In this document: positions 1 through 8,567 of the stretch, one piece after another
Layout of the letters: each line of letters opens with the position of its first letter
Numbering within the stretch: position 1 is the stretch's first letter
Source of the DNA: Aureispira sp. CCB-E
GTDB lineage: Bacteria; Bacteroidota; Bacteroidia; Chitinophagales; Saprospiraceae
Length of the DNA: 64,000 bases
NCBI RefSeq assembly: GCF_031326345.1
Contig: NZ_CP133671.1
Coordinates: 2,604,001 to 2,668,000, forward strand
Direction of reading: 5' to 3'
Notes under the pieces: generated by a model
Database searches by the model: none
Seen by the model: the letters and a program-made list of their open reading frames with translations, nothing else
Told to the model about the DNA's origin: nothing
Translations under genes and position numbers: made by a program

Positions 1-399
1 GGCTTCTTGAACAGCAGTTTCAATTTCGGCTACTTCTGTTGTAAACGCTTCTACACCCAGTGCAGGAACAATAGCCCAAAAACCTTGGTGATGTGTTTGT
101 ATGAAGTAATCAAAAGTGACCTCTAAATTTCGAAACGCAATTTGGGATTTACCTGCTTTGAAATGAACGTTTACTTTCTTTTGTTCGAAATCTCCTTGAA
201 CGTAATAGTCCAGTAAAGTGTCATATTCTCCTTTGTCCAATAATTTATCTTGATAACTATCGCCAAATTTTCCAGCCATCATAGGAGCGGGAATATTGAC
301 CCAAAGCACCCCATTATCTAGTATAGGGGTAGTAATAATATCAGGATTATGCTCCATTTGGAGTTGAACAATGTGAAAGGGTAGTTTTATCTTTTGCAT
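1..399 (-). CDS. Hypothetical protein, truncated at the window edge (N-terminal 133 residues)
   Basis: An open frame runs on the minus strand from an ATG at 399 to the left edge with no stop, so only the N-terminal 133 residues are visible. The protein begins MQKIKLPFHIVQLQMEHNPD and has no signal peptide or membrane segment, so a cytoplasmic location is likely. The mix of beta-prone hydrophobic stretches and acidic loops looks like a folded domain. I do not recognise the family. The opening resembles N-terminal domains that precede AAA/Clp ATPase modules in some Bacteroidota proteins, but no Walker motif lies inside the window, so this is only a guess. The start is supported by loss of coding character upstream of 399. 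Confidence 0.6.
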   Translation of the reverse strand, partial: MQKIKLPFHIVQLQMEHNPDIITTPILDNGVLWVNIPAPMMAGKFGDSYQDKLLDKGEYDTLLDYYVQGDFEQKKVNVHFKAGKSQIAFRNLEVTFDYFIQTHHQGFWAIVPALGVEAFTTEVAEIETAVQEA

Positions 400-726
400 G
401 TAATAATCTATTGATTTGAGAATCTTAATTCTTCTCTTTTCAGGATTGTATAGAAACTAGAACTAAGTAGGGCAACTTTGTAAATATACAAGATTTAAAA
501 AGAACCAATGCGAAGTTGCTGGATGAATTAAAACAAATATAAATAAAAGAATAAAGAAGGATAAATCAAATTTTTATTTACATTTGGGGGCATTTTAAGC
601 AAGTCTACAACTAGATAAAATATATTATGTCAATTAATGCCTTGAGCAACAATTTTTTAATGATGTCAAAATAGTGTGTAGATACTTAAATAGTATTTTT
701 TTAAATTTTATATAAAAACTAAAACC
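400..726. promoter_or_regulatory. Intergenic region with a candidate Bacteroidota -7 box (TACATTTG, 579-586)
   Basis: This 327-base AT-rich gap separates two divergent genes. On the plus strand TACATTTG at 579-586 fits the Bacteroidota -7 consensus TAnnTTTG and would place a transcript start about 130 bases upstream of the DUF5723 gene. No convincing -33 TTTG element is seen at the right distance, so the call is weak. No other gene or repeat is visible here. Confidence 0.3.
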
Positions 727-2100
727 ATGAAAAAAATTACACTGACAGCATTCGCTGTTGTTGCATTTTTATGCCAACTACAGGCACAAATCTACTCTGG
801 AGTAGCAGAATCTCATTATGCAGGAGAACTTGGATTGGGGATTAACCCCGCCAACGTTGTCACTCCTTATTTCAAAGCTGATGTTAGTTTTATTGGATAT
901 AATTTATCGTTTGTTAACGACTATGCTAGTATTAGTCAAGATAGTCTTTTTAATGGAAGAGGAGACTTTTTTGATCGATTGACCTATAAAGATAATGGGA
1001 GCGACCAAGCAAATTTAGCTTTTAATGGTGAAATTAATTTGGTAAGCGGTCTAGTTTCTATTAATGATAAAATGGGAATAGGCTTTGGTATCAAAAGTAA
1101 GTTCTCTTTGAATGCAAGAGGAATTAATAAAGACCTAATTCGAATGAGTGCTTCTGGGTTGGAAGATTCTACTTATTATGGTTTTTCTTATCAAGATGAT
1201 TATTCTTATTTGTCGGCAATGGCTTGGAATGAGTATAGCGTTACGTTTGGAGCTGAGATTTTCCAAAAAGATAATCATTATGTAAAAGTAGGAGGGGCAT
1301 TGAAATTGTTGCAAAGTGTCGGTTCTTTTTACGTACATGCAAGAGATATTTCTTATGAGTTTTATAACTCAGACACGATAATTAATGCTTCAGGACAAAT
1401 TTCTTTTGGAGGAAATGAAGCATTTTTAGATGCCTTTAATGGAAGAGGTTTCCCTAATTTCCAAAATCAATTTAGTGGTGGAAACTTTGGGTTTGCAGTT
1501 GATTTTGGAGGTGTCTATGAATACCGACCAGACAGCGAACAAGAATATAAATTGAAAGTAGGGTTATCGTTTCATGACATTGGTTTTGTGGCAATGTCCA
1601 AAGATCAAACATCTTCTAATACAGTAACATTTAAAAACTCAACATTTGATGTTAATATGTTTGATGGTATCCAATATCTTTATAATATCAATGATATTAT
1701 TATCCAAGATACCAGCCAATTTAATCATAATCAAGGAGAAGATAGTTATTTGATGCAAACACCTTCAAGAATGAATCTTTTTGTGGATTACAAAGTCATC
1801 AAAGGATTTTATGTTTCATTCTTGAGCGAAATTTCTTTGTACGACAGAAATAATCCTTACAAAGTAGTCGGAATCAATTCATTTCAGTTAACACCAAGAT
1901 ATGACTTTAAATGGTTTGGTTTCTCTATGCCTATTTCTTATGTTCAAAACTCAGGCTTTCACTTGGGCTTAGGATTTAGAGCAGGGCCTGTATTTGTAGG
2001 GTCATCCAACATATTGGATTTATTTGCGCTAGGTAATAAATTAGATAAATTCAACGCTTACTTTGGCTTTAGAGTACCTTTGTATAAAAAATTGAAGTAA
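727..2100 (+). CDS. DUF5723-type outer-membrane beta-barrel protein
   Basis: The 457-residue product starts with a signal peptide (about residues 1-20, ending CQLQA before Q). The mature protein is rich in alternating aromatic and polar strands (GFGIKSKFSLNARG, VGLSFHDIGFVAMS) and ends FRVPLYKKLK, as expected for an outer-membrane barrel. The segment after the signal, LGLGINPANVV followed by a short strand and FVNDYASI, matches my memory of DUF5723 proteins of Bacteroidota, whose role is unknown. The 14-base terminator hairpin at 2139-2177 follows, so it is probably transcribed alone. It is not a TonB receptor, since no plug domain or TonB box is visible. Family assignment is by motif memory. 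Confidence 0.75.
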   Translation: MKKITLTAFAVVAFLCQLQAQIYSGVAESHYAGELGLGINPANVVTPYFKADVSFIGYNLSFVNDYASISQDSLFNGRGDFFDRLTYKDNGSDQANLAFNGEINLVSGLVSINDKMGIGFGIKSKFSLNARGINKDLIRMSASGLEDSTYYGFSYQDDYSYLSAMAWNEYSVTFGAEIFQKDNHYVKVGGALKLLQSVGSFYVHARDISYEFYNSDTIINASGQISFGGNEAFLDAFNGRGFPNFQNQFSGGNFGFAVDFGGVYEYRPDSEQEYKLKVGLSFHDIGFVAMSKDQTSSNTVTFKNSTFDVNMFDGIQYLYNINDIIIQDTSQFNHNQGEDSYLMQTPSRMNLFVDYKVIKGFYVSFLSEISLYDRNNPYKVVGINSFQLTPRYDFKWFGFSMPISYVQNSGFHLGLGFRAGPVFVGSSNILDLFALGNKLDKFNAYFGFRVPLYKKLK

Positions 2101-2138
2101 TCTGTATTGTATAATTTTTTCTGAACGATTACTTACAT

Positions 2139-2177
2139 AAAAATGGCTCCTTGTTAATAGAATAAGGAGCCATTTTT
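2139..2177. terminator. Bidirectional rho-independent terminator
   Basis: A perfect 14-base inverted repeat (left arm 2139-2152, AAAAATGGCTCCTT; right arm 2164-2177) has an 11-base loop and A/T tracts on both sides. It lies between two convergent genes and can end transcription from either direction. Confidence 0.85.
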
Positions 2178-2198
2178 TTATAAATTTTTCAACGAATG

Positions 2199-2681
2199 CT
2201 ATTGATTAAAAATAGCCAAAGAGTACTCATTTGTTTTGAGTTGTAAATAAACTTCTTGGGTGTACAAATCCCTCAATCCATTGGGAGTTACTTTGAATCG
2301 ATGTTCTTCTAAGTGTGCAATTTTTAAATCTTCCCATGCTTCATTGGGCAATGGTTGATGTAACACGATCTGTTGATCTTGGTCTTTGTATGAAAGTTCC
2401 CAAGAACCTTCCAAGACAACCGATTCGCCAGAAGGCTTTGATACACTATATCGGTAAGTGTAGGTAGAGTCTAAAATTAAATCTTTAAAACCAGTGACAC
2501 TATTGCTCGTTTGATAGGTTCCAGGCAAGGTGTCATTTCGATTAGAGGGAGTTTGGGAATAGGCTTGACCTTGTGATGTCGTGGAAGAGGAAGGGAGAGG
2601 AGAAGGCGTTACTGTCCAAAATTGCATATAAAAACACAAAAAAATAGCAGTTGCTAAAACTCCATAGGTAGCATTTTTCAT
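2199..2681 (-). CDS. Small secreted or membrane-anchored hypothetical protein
   Basis: The product is 160 residues when read from the ATG at 2681. A longer frame upstream needs a TTG start and adds 14 residues ahead of an otherwise clean signal/anchor (MKNATYGVLATAIFLCFYMQF), so the ATG is preferred. After a Ser/Thr/Pro-rich linker (about residues 28-58) comes a domain of about 100 residues with alternating beta strands (TYTYRYSVSKPSGE, VLEGSWELSYKDQDQQIVL, HRFKVTPNGLRDLYT). This pattern is like the small lipocalin-type or NlpE-type beta domains common in this phylum. There is no lipobox cysteine, so it is probably periplasmic or held by the N-terminal helix. No function can be assigned. Confidence 0.65.
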   Translation of the reverse strand: MKNATYGVLATAIFLCFYMQFWTVTPSPLPSSSTTSQGQAYSQTPSNRNDTLPGTYQTSNSVTGFKDLILDSTYTYRYSVSKPSGESVVLEGSWELSYKDQDQQIVLHQPLPNEAWEDLKIAHLEEHRFKVTPNGLRDLYTQEVYLQLKTNEYSLAIFNQ

Positions 2682-3010
2682 GATAACGAGTGATTTATGT
2701 AAGTGAATAGGAAGCTTGTCCAAATTACTAAGTATAAGCCTCAGAATGTGTTTTAGAGATGTTAATTTTTTTTTAAGGGATGTTAAGAGGTAAGGAGAAA
2801 ATTAGTACAGGGTGGAATATATGAATTGAGCATTGTCTTATTTTGTTTGTCATAACTAACGTTAACGCTACAGGTTGCTGACAAAGTTTTATGAATCGCA
2901 CTGGATATTTTGATTATAAATCACTAAATTAGCTACAACAGCCTCAAAAAAAGCACAGAAAGCTTTTTTGAAAAAATCTCCCTTTATTTTATAAAATAGA
3001 TTGCCCAATT
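2682..3010. other. Intergenic region, divergent promoter area
   Basis: This 329-base gap separates two divergent genes and must contain both promoters. I see only an AT-rich tract and a short palindromic AACGTTAACG-like stretch near 2860. No gene, repeat copy or strong TAnnTTTG box is evident. Confidence 0.4.
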
Positions 3011-4114
3011 ATGGATGAATTCGAACAGAATCAAGAATTTTTAGAAAGTGTATTGGAATTGCCTTGCCCCAATTGTGGGAGTGAATTGAGCTACTCTGCT
3101 AGCAAAAAACAAATCAACTGTGATCATTGTGGTTTTGTCAAACCTTATGACCAAGCCAATGACTTAGTAGAGGAACAGTCGTTAGAACATGCTGTTCAAT
3201 CAATGTCTTATTTTACACCTCAAGAAATACATAAAAAAGTAATTGATTGCAACAACTGTGGTTCTCGAATTATGATAGAGGATGATAAAGTGTCTGTTCG
3301 TTGTAACTTTTGCGGTTCTGAAAAAGTGAATGAATCGGCTCTAGAGAAAAACTTAATTCAACCACAGGGAATTATTCCTTTTCAAGTAGATGCCAAAGAG
3401 GCAAAAAAGAAATTTCAAGATTGGATAAAAGAGGGCTGGTTCAAACCCAATAAACTACAGACTTTGGCTGAATTGGGTGATGTACATGGCATTTATGTTC
3501 CCTTTTGGACATACGATACGAAGACCTATACGAAATGGTCGGGCGAAGCGGGATATTATTATTATGAAACAGAACACTACACCGATAGTGATGGAGAATC
3601 TCAAACCCGTCAAGTTAAAAAGACACGTTGGGAATACGATCGTGGTAGCTTTGATCACTTTTTTGACGATGTATTGATTGTTGCTTCCAAAGGCTTGCCT
3701 CACAAAGTAATCACGCCCATATATCCGTTTGATTTGGATAAAGTAGTTAACTATTCCAATACATTGATGGTAGGTTGGGAAGCAGAAATTTATAGTTTGG
3801 ATGTTTTGGAAGGTTACCATGTTGCAGAAAAACAAATGACAAAGCAATTGAGAGAAATGGCTAGTGAAGCTTTAGGGGGAGATACACAAAGAGGCTTGTC
3901 GATCAATGTACAGCGTTGGGGGCAGACTTTTAAGCATATTATTTTACCCGTTTGGATTTGTTCTTATATTTACAACGACAAAACCTATCACTTTGCAGTT
4001 AATGGTCAGACAGGAAAAATTAGTGGAACGAAGCCTACATCTTGGTTTAAAGTAGCTGGATTAGTTCTATTGATTGTCGCAATTATTGCATTGATTGTAT
4101 TCTTTGCTCGATAG
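3011..4114 (+). CDS. Double zinc-ribbon protein with C-terminal membrane anchor
   Basis: The 367-residue product has two zinc ribbons: CPNC...CDHC (about residues 19-41) and CNNC...CNFC (about 81-102). A domain of about 220 residues with many aromatics follows (VPFWTYDTKTYTKWSGEAGY, then YYYETEHYTDSDGESQ), and one transmembrane helix sits at the C-terminus (VAGLVLLIVAIIALIVFF). Proteins of this layout in Bacteroidota are often labelled PriA-like or TFIIB-type zinc-ribbon proteins from the ribbons alone; there is no helicase domain here. The zinc ribbons probably face the cytoplasm with a tail anchor. The neighbouring PAP2 gene starts 39 bases downstream on the same strand, so the two may be co-transcribed. 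The function is unknown. Confidence 0.8.
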   Translation: MDEFEQNQEFLESVLELPCPNCGSELSYSASKKQINCDHCGFVKPYDQANDLVEEQSLEHAVQSMSYFTPQEIHKKVIDCNNCGSRIMIEDDKVSVRCNFCGSEKVNESALEKNLIQPQGIIPFQVDAKEAKKKFQDWIKEGWFKPNKLQTLAELGDVHGIYVPFWTYDTKTYTKWSGEAGYYYYETEHYTDSDGESQTRQVKKTRWEYDRGSFDHFFDDVLIVASKGLPHKVITPIYPFDLDKVVNYSNTLMVGWEAEIYSLDVLEGYHVAEKQMTKQLREMASEALGGDTQRGLSINVQRWGQTFKHIILPVWICSYIYNDKTYHFAVNGQTGKISGTKPTSWFKVAGLVLLIVAIIALIVFFAR

Positions 4115-4153
4115 TGATATGGTAAAAGCATTATAAAAAAATAGATCAAATCA

Positions 4154-4939
4154 ATGAAAAAGTTATTGGTAGTTTACCTTCTTTTACTTAGTTATTGGGG
4201 GAGCTTTGGGCAAGATAATTCAACTACATTTTCCTCTCCATACCGTCTATCTTGGGCAGTGGATGTTCCAATTATCACTACAGCAGTAGGCGCAGGGGTA
4301 ACTTATTTAATCTTGGATAGCCAAACACCTGTTTTGTCAGAAAGTTATATCAATTCTTTGAACCGAAGGGATGTGTGGGGCGTAGATCAAGCAGCGACTT
4401 ATAACTGGTCGATGCCAGTGGCGAGGGTTAGCGATGTTTTTTTGTATACAAGTTTTGCGGTACCGTTTACATTGTTAGCAGATCGCAAGGTTCGCAAAGA
4501 TTATTTAAAAATTGGATTGATGTATGCTGAAACGATTGCTTTGACAGGAGCTTTGACTAGTTTGACCAAAAATATCGTTAGACGTCCTCGTCCATTTGTG
4601 TACAACGAAAATGTTGCTCTGCATTATAAACAAGAAAAAGATGCCCAATATGCTTTCTTTTCTGGGCATACCTCTATGACGGCAGCAATGTGTTTTATGA
4701 CGGCTAAAATTTTTCAAGATTATAACAAAGGAAGCAAAGCTATTCCTTGGGTATGGGCAGCAGCAGCTACTTTTCCTGCCGTAACAGGGGTGTTGAGGCA
4801 ACAGGCAGGCAAGCATTTTTGGACAGATGTGGTAACAGGTTATTTAGTAGGGGCGGCAATTGGTTTTTTAATTCCTGAATTGCATCGAATTGATTTGTTT
4901 CAGAAAAAGAAAGCTGTTAAACCTTCTGTGAGTTTTTAA
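4154..4939 (+). CDS. PAP2-family phosphatase
   Basis: The 261-residue protein has an N-terminal signal or first membrane segment (MKKLLVVYLLLLSYWGSFGQ). The three type-2 phosphatidic acid phosphatase motifs appear in order: KNIVRRPRP (about 142-150), FFSGHTSM (about 169-176) and RQQAGKHFWTDV (about 217-228), supplying the catalytic histidines and arginines. Such enzymes dephosphorylate lipid phosphates such as phosphatidate or undecaprenyl pyrophosphate at the membrane; the substrate cannot be deduced here. It follows the zinc-ribbon gene closely and its stop codon overlaps the stop codon of the opposing DUF3667 gene by 4 bases. Confidence 0.9.
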   Translation: MKKLLVVYLLLLSYWGSFGQDNSTTFSSPYRLSWAVDVPIITTAVGAGVTYLILDSQTPVLSESYINSLNRRDVWGVDQAATYNWSMPVARVSDVFLYTSFAVPFTLLADRKVRKDYLKIGLMYAETIALTGALTSLTKNIVRRPRPFVYNENVALHYKQEKDAQYAFFSGHTSMTAAMCFMTAKIFQDYNKGSKAIPWVWAAAATFPAVTGVLRQQAGKHFWTDVVTGYLVGAAIGFLIPELHRIDLFQKKKAVKPSVSF

Positions 4940-5943
4940 AAGGCAAAAAAGTTGATTACTAAAAAGATAGAAAGGGCAATAGTAATAATAAGAGGATAAA
5001 ATAATAAAAATAAAATAACTTTGAAGCTGGTTTTGATTGCTGATTGTTGATAAGCGTTTTTTAACGAAAGAATAAAATAAACGCCAATAACAATTAAAGT
5101 ATATAGGATAGGACCAAGTAGGTGATTGTTGTTAATTAATAAGTAAATAAACAAGATCGTACAAGCCATAAAGATAAACGTATGAAGGTGCAATGCATAT
5201 ACGATGTGCTCAATATAAGTTCTCTCGCGTCGTATGTATAATGATTTTAGTAGCAGCGCAATAAATGGGATGGAAACTAAAATAATCCAAGAAATATGGC
5301 TTAGCAAGTAAATTTGAAAATTTCCTGGTGTCTTGATTGCCTTAGATAGTTGTATGACAAATTGTTTTTGAAAGAAACCTCTTATGTTGTACTTGTTAAT
5401 AATTTCTTCCCCATCTAGCTTGTATAAATCTTCCATAAGAATATTATCGTCGCTCCCAAAGGAAAGAAATGAGTTGCCAAGTCCCTTTAATATATTGTTT
5501 TGATCTAATAGACTATCAATCATTTGGTGGTCAGTAGAATCTGGAAAGGCAAGAAAAAATTGCGTGCGAAGGGAGTCTTTATACAATTCAATCTGGACAT
5601 TCTTATCCATATCTTGTCCAAATTTTTGGAGGTCAGCAAGGACAAAGTTGAGCAGAATAAAGGCAATAGTTAACCCAAATAAAAATAAACGAATGGGAGT
5701 GTAATAGAGTTGGCGTCTACCTTTTGTATATTCTCTAGTTAACTTACCAGGAGAAAATATTAATCCACCATATGTGCGAAAAAACTTGGAATCTAATGAA
5801 AATAAATTAGAAAAAAAATCTCCTACTAGTTCTTTAAAAGAAAGTGGTTTGGTAATCTTTTTTTGTCCACAAACACTGCAAAAATTAGAGCCTTCATCAA
5901 CTAAGCAATGGCAACTTTGGCATAAGTGTTTGGTTGGTTTCAT
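4936..5943 (-). CDS. DUF3667 membrane protein with N-terminal zinc ribbon
   Basis: The 335-residue protein opens with a zinc ribbon (CQSCHCLVDEGSNFCSVCGQ, about residues 9-28). The signature of DUF3667 follows: FFSNLFSLDSKFFRTYGGL, PGKLTREYTKGRRQLYYTP and a first membrane helix RLFLFGLTIAFILLNFVL. Three or four further hydrophobic helices lie in the C-terminal half (about 215-330). The middle (about 110-210) is soluble and acidic. The family is widespread in Bacteroidota and has no known function. The gene converges on the PAP2 gene with a 4-base overlap, leaving no room for a terminator between them. Confidence 0.85.
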   Translation of the reverse strand: MKPTKHLCQSCHCLVDEGSNFCSVCGQKKITKPLSFKELVGDFFSNLFSLDSKFFRTYGGLIFSPGKLTREYTKGRRQLYYTPIRLFLFGLTIAFILLNFVLADLQKFGQDMDKNVQIELYKDSLRTQFFLAFPDSTDHQMIDSLLDQNNILKGLGNSFLSFGSDDNILMEDLYKLDGEEIINKYNIRGFFQKQFVIQLSKAIKTPGNFQIYLLSHISWIILVSIPFIALLLKSLYIRRERTYIEHIVYALHLHTFIFMACTILFIYLLINNNHLLGPILYTLIVIGVYFILSLKNAYQQSAIKTSFKVILFLLFYPLIITIALSIFLVINFFAF

Positions 5944-5964
5944 TGGATACGGTTATTAGAATGG

Positions 5965-5982
5965 AGTAGTAGCGTAGCTAAC
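5965..5982 (-). repeat. Short fragment of a dispersed TTAGCT...CTACTACG repeat
   Basis: On the minus strand this 18-base segment reads GTTAGCTACGCTACTACT. It resembles the 25-base unit found twice in the intergenic element at 14182-14254 and in inverted orientation at 10753-10776. It is a fragment in the gap between the DUF3667 gene and the gene at 6528. Confidence 0.45.
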
Positions 5983-6223
5983 TGTAGAATTAATACATTG
6001 CATTTAACTCGAATATACTCAAACTAATTTTTATTTAGTAAACTTCTAACAATTAAGTAATCGTTCATAAAAATTTATAGGCAAAATAGAATTCTTTTTG
6101 CACTGTTCTTCATCAAAAAATCTCGTTTTAGCCCACTAAAACTTCAATTTTTTTCTTTGAACAGCACTAAAAACAATTACATTTTTAACTATACTTTTTT
6201 CTGTCCACTTACTTAAATACTTC

Positions 6224-6231
6224 TATCTTTG
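6224..6231 (+). promoter_or_regulatory. Candidate promoter -7 box (TATCTTTG)
   Basis: TATCTTTG matches the Bacteroidota -7 consensus TAnnTTTG. A start about 10 bases downstream would give a leader of nearly 290 bases for the gene at 6528, running through the structured repeat at 6319-6499. The -33 region is T-rich but lacks a clean TTTG. Confidence 0.4.
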
Positions 6232-6318
6232 TATAGAAAAAACATGGATGGTCTCAAAATACGAGACCGCTACGCCAGACAATTTGCAACACTATTCATA
6301 TAGTCGGTGTCTATTTAC

Positions 6319-6499
6319 AATACTTCATGGATTTTTTATCTTTTTGGTAACTAAGCTTGCCGAGTAGGCTTGTGCTAGTAGCACAAAAGCCCAAGCTCGT
6401 GACCAGAGGGAACTAGCCTTGCGCTCTCATGAGCGAACCGAGCATAGCGAGCTCACGACCGAAGGGAGTAACAAAGCGAATAATAATCAACGGAGTATT
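6319..6499. repeat. Structured intergenic repeat, copy 1
   Basis: A non-coding element with imperfect inverted ends (AATACTTCATGGA at 6319-6331 and TCAACGGAGTATT at 6487-6499). Its core at 6350-6435 is identical at 85 of 86 positions, by eye, to 14398-14483. The core holds nested hairpins: AGCTTG/CAAGCT outside, GGCTT/AAGCC inside, and a TTGTGCT-AGT-AGCACAA tip. The 584-base gap from 5944 to 6527 holds this element, the fragment at 5965 and the promoter box at 6224. It is not coding. Confidence 0.75.
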
Positions 6500-6527
6500 A
6501 TTTATTATCATCAAGATAAATCTGTCA

Positions 6528-7871
6528 ATGTACCGAATACTCATTATCTTATTATTTATAGTCAATAGAACAAATGTACAAGCTCAAAATGTTGTAGAGC
6601 CTTACGCATTTTCTTGCCATTCAGGGTTTTATCAGTTGGTTGATAATCAGTTGCATATTTTGTCCGTAAATGCGAAAGGAGAAATACTTTGGGTACCCAT
6701 ACTCCCTCGATTTGAACGCTCTCTAAGTGCATTAGCGTACTGTACAGACGATGGCTTGCTGTATAGTTTTGATACCACCACACATGAATTACTTCGCATT
6801 TATCAATCTGGCGCTATACAGCCTTTATGGGTTCCTATTGATGAAAGAAATGGCAATCCATTATCTGTTCAATTAACTAAAGGTGCATTGATTGAGGGGA
6901 TTTTTTGTGCCTATGCTCCTCAAGAAGATAGTTTGTATTGGGTGGATATACAGACAGGACGATTTACCAAAAGTAGAAATCCGATGAGAGGGGCTTTGAC
7001 AAATTTATCTTATCATCCAATTAAAAAGGTTTTATATAGTATTGGTGTAAAGTCCAGAATACAATATTTGGATTTATACACCAAAGAAGTGGTTATTGGA
7101 AAACAAGTCTATGACTTACCAACAGGACATACAAGGGAGCAAGCCAATACATGGATGACGAAGGATGGACGTATGTTTATGACACGCAAAGGGGGAAGCT
7201 ATTTTGTGGAAATTAATGAAAAAGAAAATGTATTTTATCATTATAATAACCCTTTGGATAAAACGATAGGAGATGGGACTAGTTGCCCAAATGCTTCTCC
7301 GCCTGTTTTTATACAATCAGATGTTTTGGAATTGCAATTAGACATTCCTAAGCTGGATCGAGTGATGTTGCGTTGGATTGGTGTACATGAATATAGCAAC
7401 GAAGACTATGTTATAGAGCACAGTACAGATCATCAACAGTGGTCTAAAGCGAGTGAAAAGCCTAGTATAGGAATCAATAATTTTCAAAACCCTTATGGTG
7501 CTCGGTTGGTTTTTGATCAAGAGAAGGACAATTATTATCGTCTAAAAAAAGAGTATCAAGATGGGAATCGGTTGGCTTATAGCCCCACTGTATTTATTGC
7601 CAAGCAGCCGACAGAGCATAGAGTGGTATTGTCTCCTCAATTAGTATTAGATCAAATTAACTTAGCACTATACATACGTGCCGATAGAGGGGAAGTGTTG
7701 GAAGTTGTTATCAAAAATTCATTGAATCAAGTAGTTGTTAGAAGAACTTATCAGATGTACACTACGGAAGCGACTTTTGATTTGACAGTAGAAGAATTGC
7801 CGACAGGATTGTATTGGGTACAGATTAGTAGTAAAAACCATCAACAGCAGGAGTGGATTTGGGTTGATTAG
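6528..7871 (+). CDS. Secreted propeller-like protein with C-terminal sorting-like domain
   Basis: The 447-residue product is read from the ATG at 6528. A frame extending 33 codons upstream runs into the intergenic repeat and lacks coding character, while 6528 gives a clear signal peptide (MYRILIILLFIVNRTNVQAQ). Residues of about 25-260 show repeated short motifs such as DDGLLYSFDTTTHELLRI and HPIKKVLYSIGVKSRIQYLD, typical of propeller-type or DUF6923-like domains. The C-terminal ~85 residues end TFDLTVEELPTGLYWVQISS, which resembles the last strands of a T9SS sorting domain, but the usual YPNP motif is absent. The protein is exported and may be surface-bound. A hairpin terminator follows at 7882. 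Confidence 0.75.
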   Translation: MYRILIILLFIVNRTNVQAQNVVEPYAFSCHSGFYQLVDNQLHILSVNAKGEILWVPILPRFERSLSALAYCTDDGLLYSFDTTTHELLRIYQSGAIQPLWVPIDERNGNPLSVQLTKGALIEGIFCAYAPQEDSLYWVDIQTGRFTKSRNPMRGALTNLSYHPIKKVLYSIGVKSRIQYLDLYTKEVVIGKQVYDLPTGHTREQANTWMTKDGRMFMTRKGGSYFVEINEKENVFYHYNNPLDKTIGDGTSCPNASPPVFIQSDVLELQLDIPKLDRVMLRWIGVHEYSNEDYVIEHSTDHQQWSKASEKPSIGINNFQNPYGARLVFDQEKDNYYRLKKEYQDGNRLAYSPTVFIAKQPTEHRVVLSPQLVLDQINLALYIRADRGEVLEVVIKNSLNQVVVRRTYQMYTTEATFDLTVEELPTGLYWVQISSKNHQQQEWIWVD

Positions 7872-7881
7872 AATGAAAAAA

Positions 7882-7933
7882 TGCCTAAAACTTTGGACTA
7901 GAATCCTTTTCCAAGCTTAGGCAAATATTTTTA
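7882..7933. terminator. Probable rho-independent terminator
   Basis: TGCCTAA (from 7882) pairs with TTAGGCA (7917-7923), and part of the intervening TTTGGA/TCCAAG can extend the stem. A T-rich tract follows on the plus strand. It sits between the convergent genes ending at 7871 and 7977. The stem is imperfect. Confidence 0.55.
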
Positions 7934-7976
7934 TTATTTGGTTCTAACTCTTTGGTAGCACCTAAATAAGGACTGG

Positions 7977-8567
7977 CTAAAAAGGAATGTAGGACATGGC
8001 TCCTAAGACAACTCCTGTAACTTTTCCAATTAAACCAATAATGGTATTACCTTGGATAAATTCTTTGGTTTGATCCTTTAATTGATTTTTCATTTGTTCG
8101 TTGAGCATTTTCATAGGATCTTGTCCTAATGGCTCTGTTGTTAAGTTGTCTTCTATTTCTGGGTTAATAATAATAGTCGTTTCTTGTCCTTCCGAGTCGG
8201 TAGTGGTAATTCTATTGTCAACATTGACTTTCGCAGGATTATTAATGCGTTTGATGCCAAACCAAATGAAGGTGAAAATTAAAATTCCAGGTAGAAATAA
8301 ATCTAGTTTCAAATCCATTCCATTAAAGAAAACAACCCCCATCCACAAAGCTGCAAATCCATGAAATATAGCTGTTGTAAAGCCAATAGGATGTGCCAGT
8401 TTGATCGAAAACTGTAACAAGTTGACAGGAGACTTATTGCCCGTAAAACCCCAGTAAATTCTGGAAAAGAGCATAATTAAAAGCATTCTCAAAAAGAAAG
8501 CAACTAAAGGTATTATGGTAAAAGCCATAAATAGTGTTAATAGATAACCAATGGCGGAATAAAACAT
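7977..8567 (-). CDS. Small multi-pass membrane protein of unknown function
   Basis: The 196-residue protein has three or four hydrophobic helices in its first 105 residues (for example MFYSAIGYLLTLFMAFTIIP and LDLFLPGILIFTFIWFGI). A soluble stretch of about 70 residues follows (NRITTTDSEGQETTIIINPE, then EQMKNQLKDQTKEFIQG), and the C-terminus is glycine-rich and hydrophobic (IGLIGKVTGVVLGAMSYIPF). I recognise no family. The start ATG at 8567 is the only good one. The neighbour upstream is the divergent helicase gene. Confidence 0.65.
   Translation of the reverse strand: MFYSAIGYLLTLFMAFTIIPLVAFFLRMLLIMLFSRIYWGFTGNKSPVNLLQFSIKLAHPIGFTTAIFHGFAALWMGVVFFNGMDLKLDLFLPGILIFTFIWFGIKRINNPAKVNVDNRITTTDSEGQETTIIINPEIEDNLTTEPLGQDPMKMLNEQMKNQLKDQTKEFIQGNTIIGLIGKVTGVVLGAMSYIPF

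Noticed and set aside
6244-6303. A 19-codon frame (MDGLKIRDRYARQFATLFI) after the TATCTTTG box, as a possible leader peptide
   Set aside because: No ribosome-binding site or conserved motif supports it, and it overlaps a small palindrome; insufficient evidence.
6429-6527. Extended N-terminus (33 codons) of the propeller-like gene
   Set aside because: The extension is encoded by the intergenic repeat and precedes a standard signal peptide at 6528.
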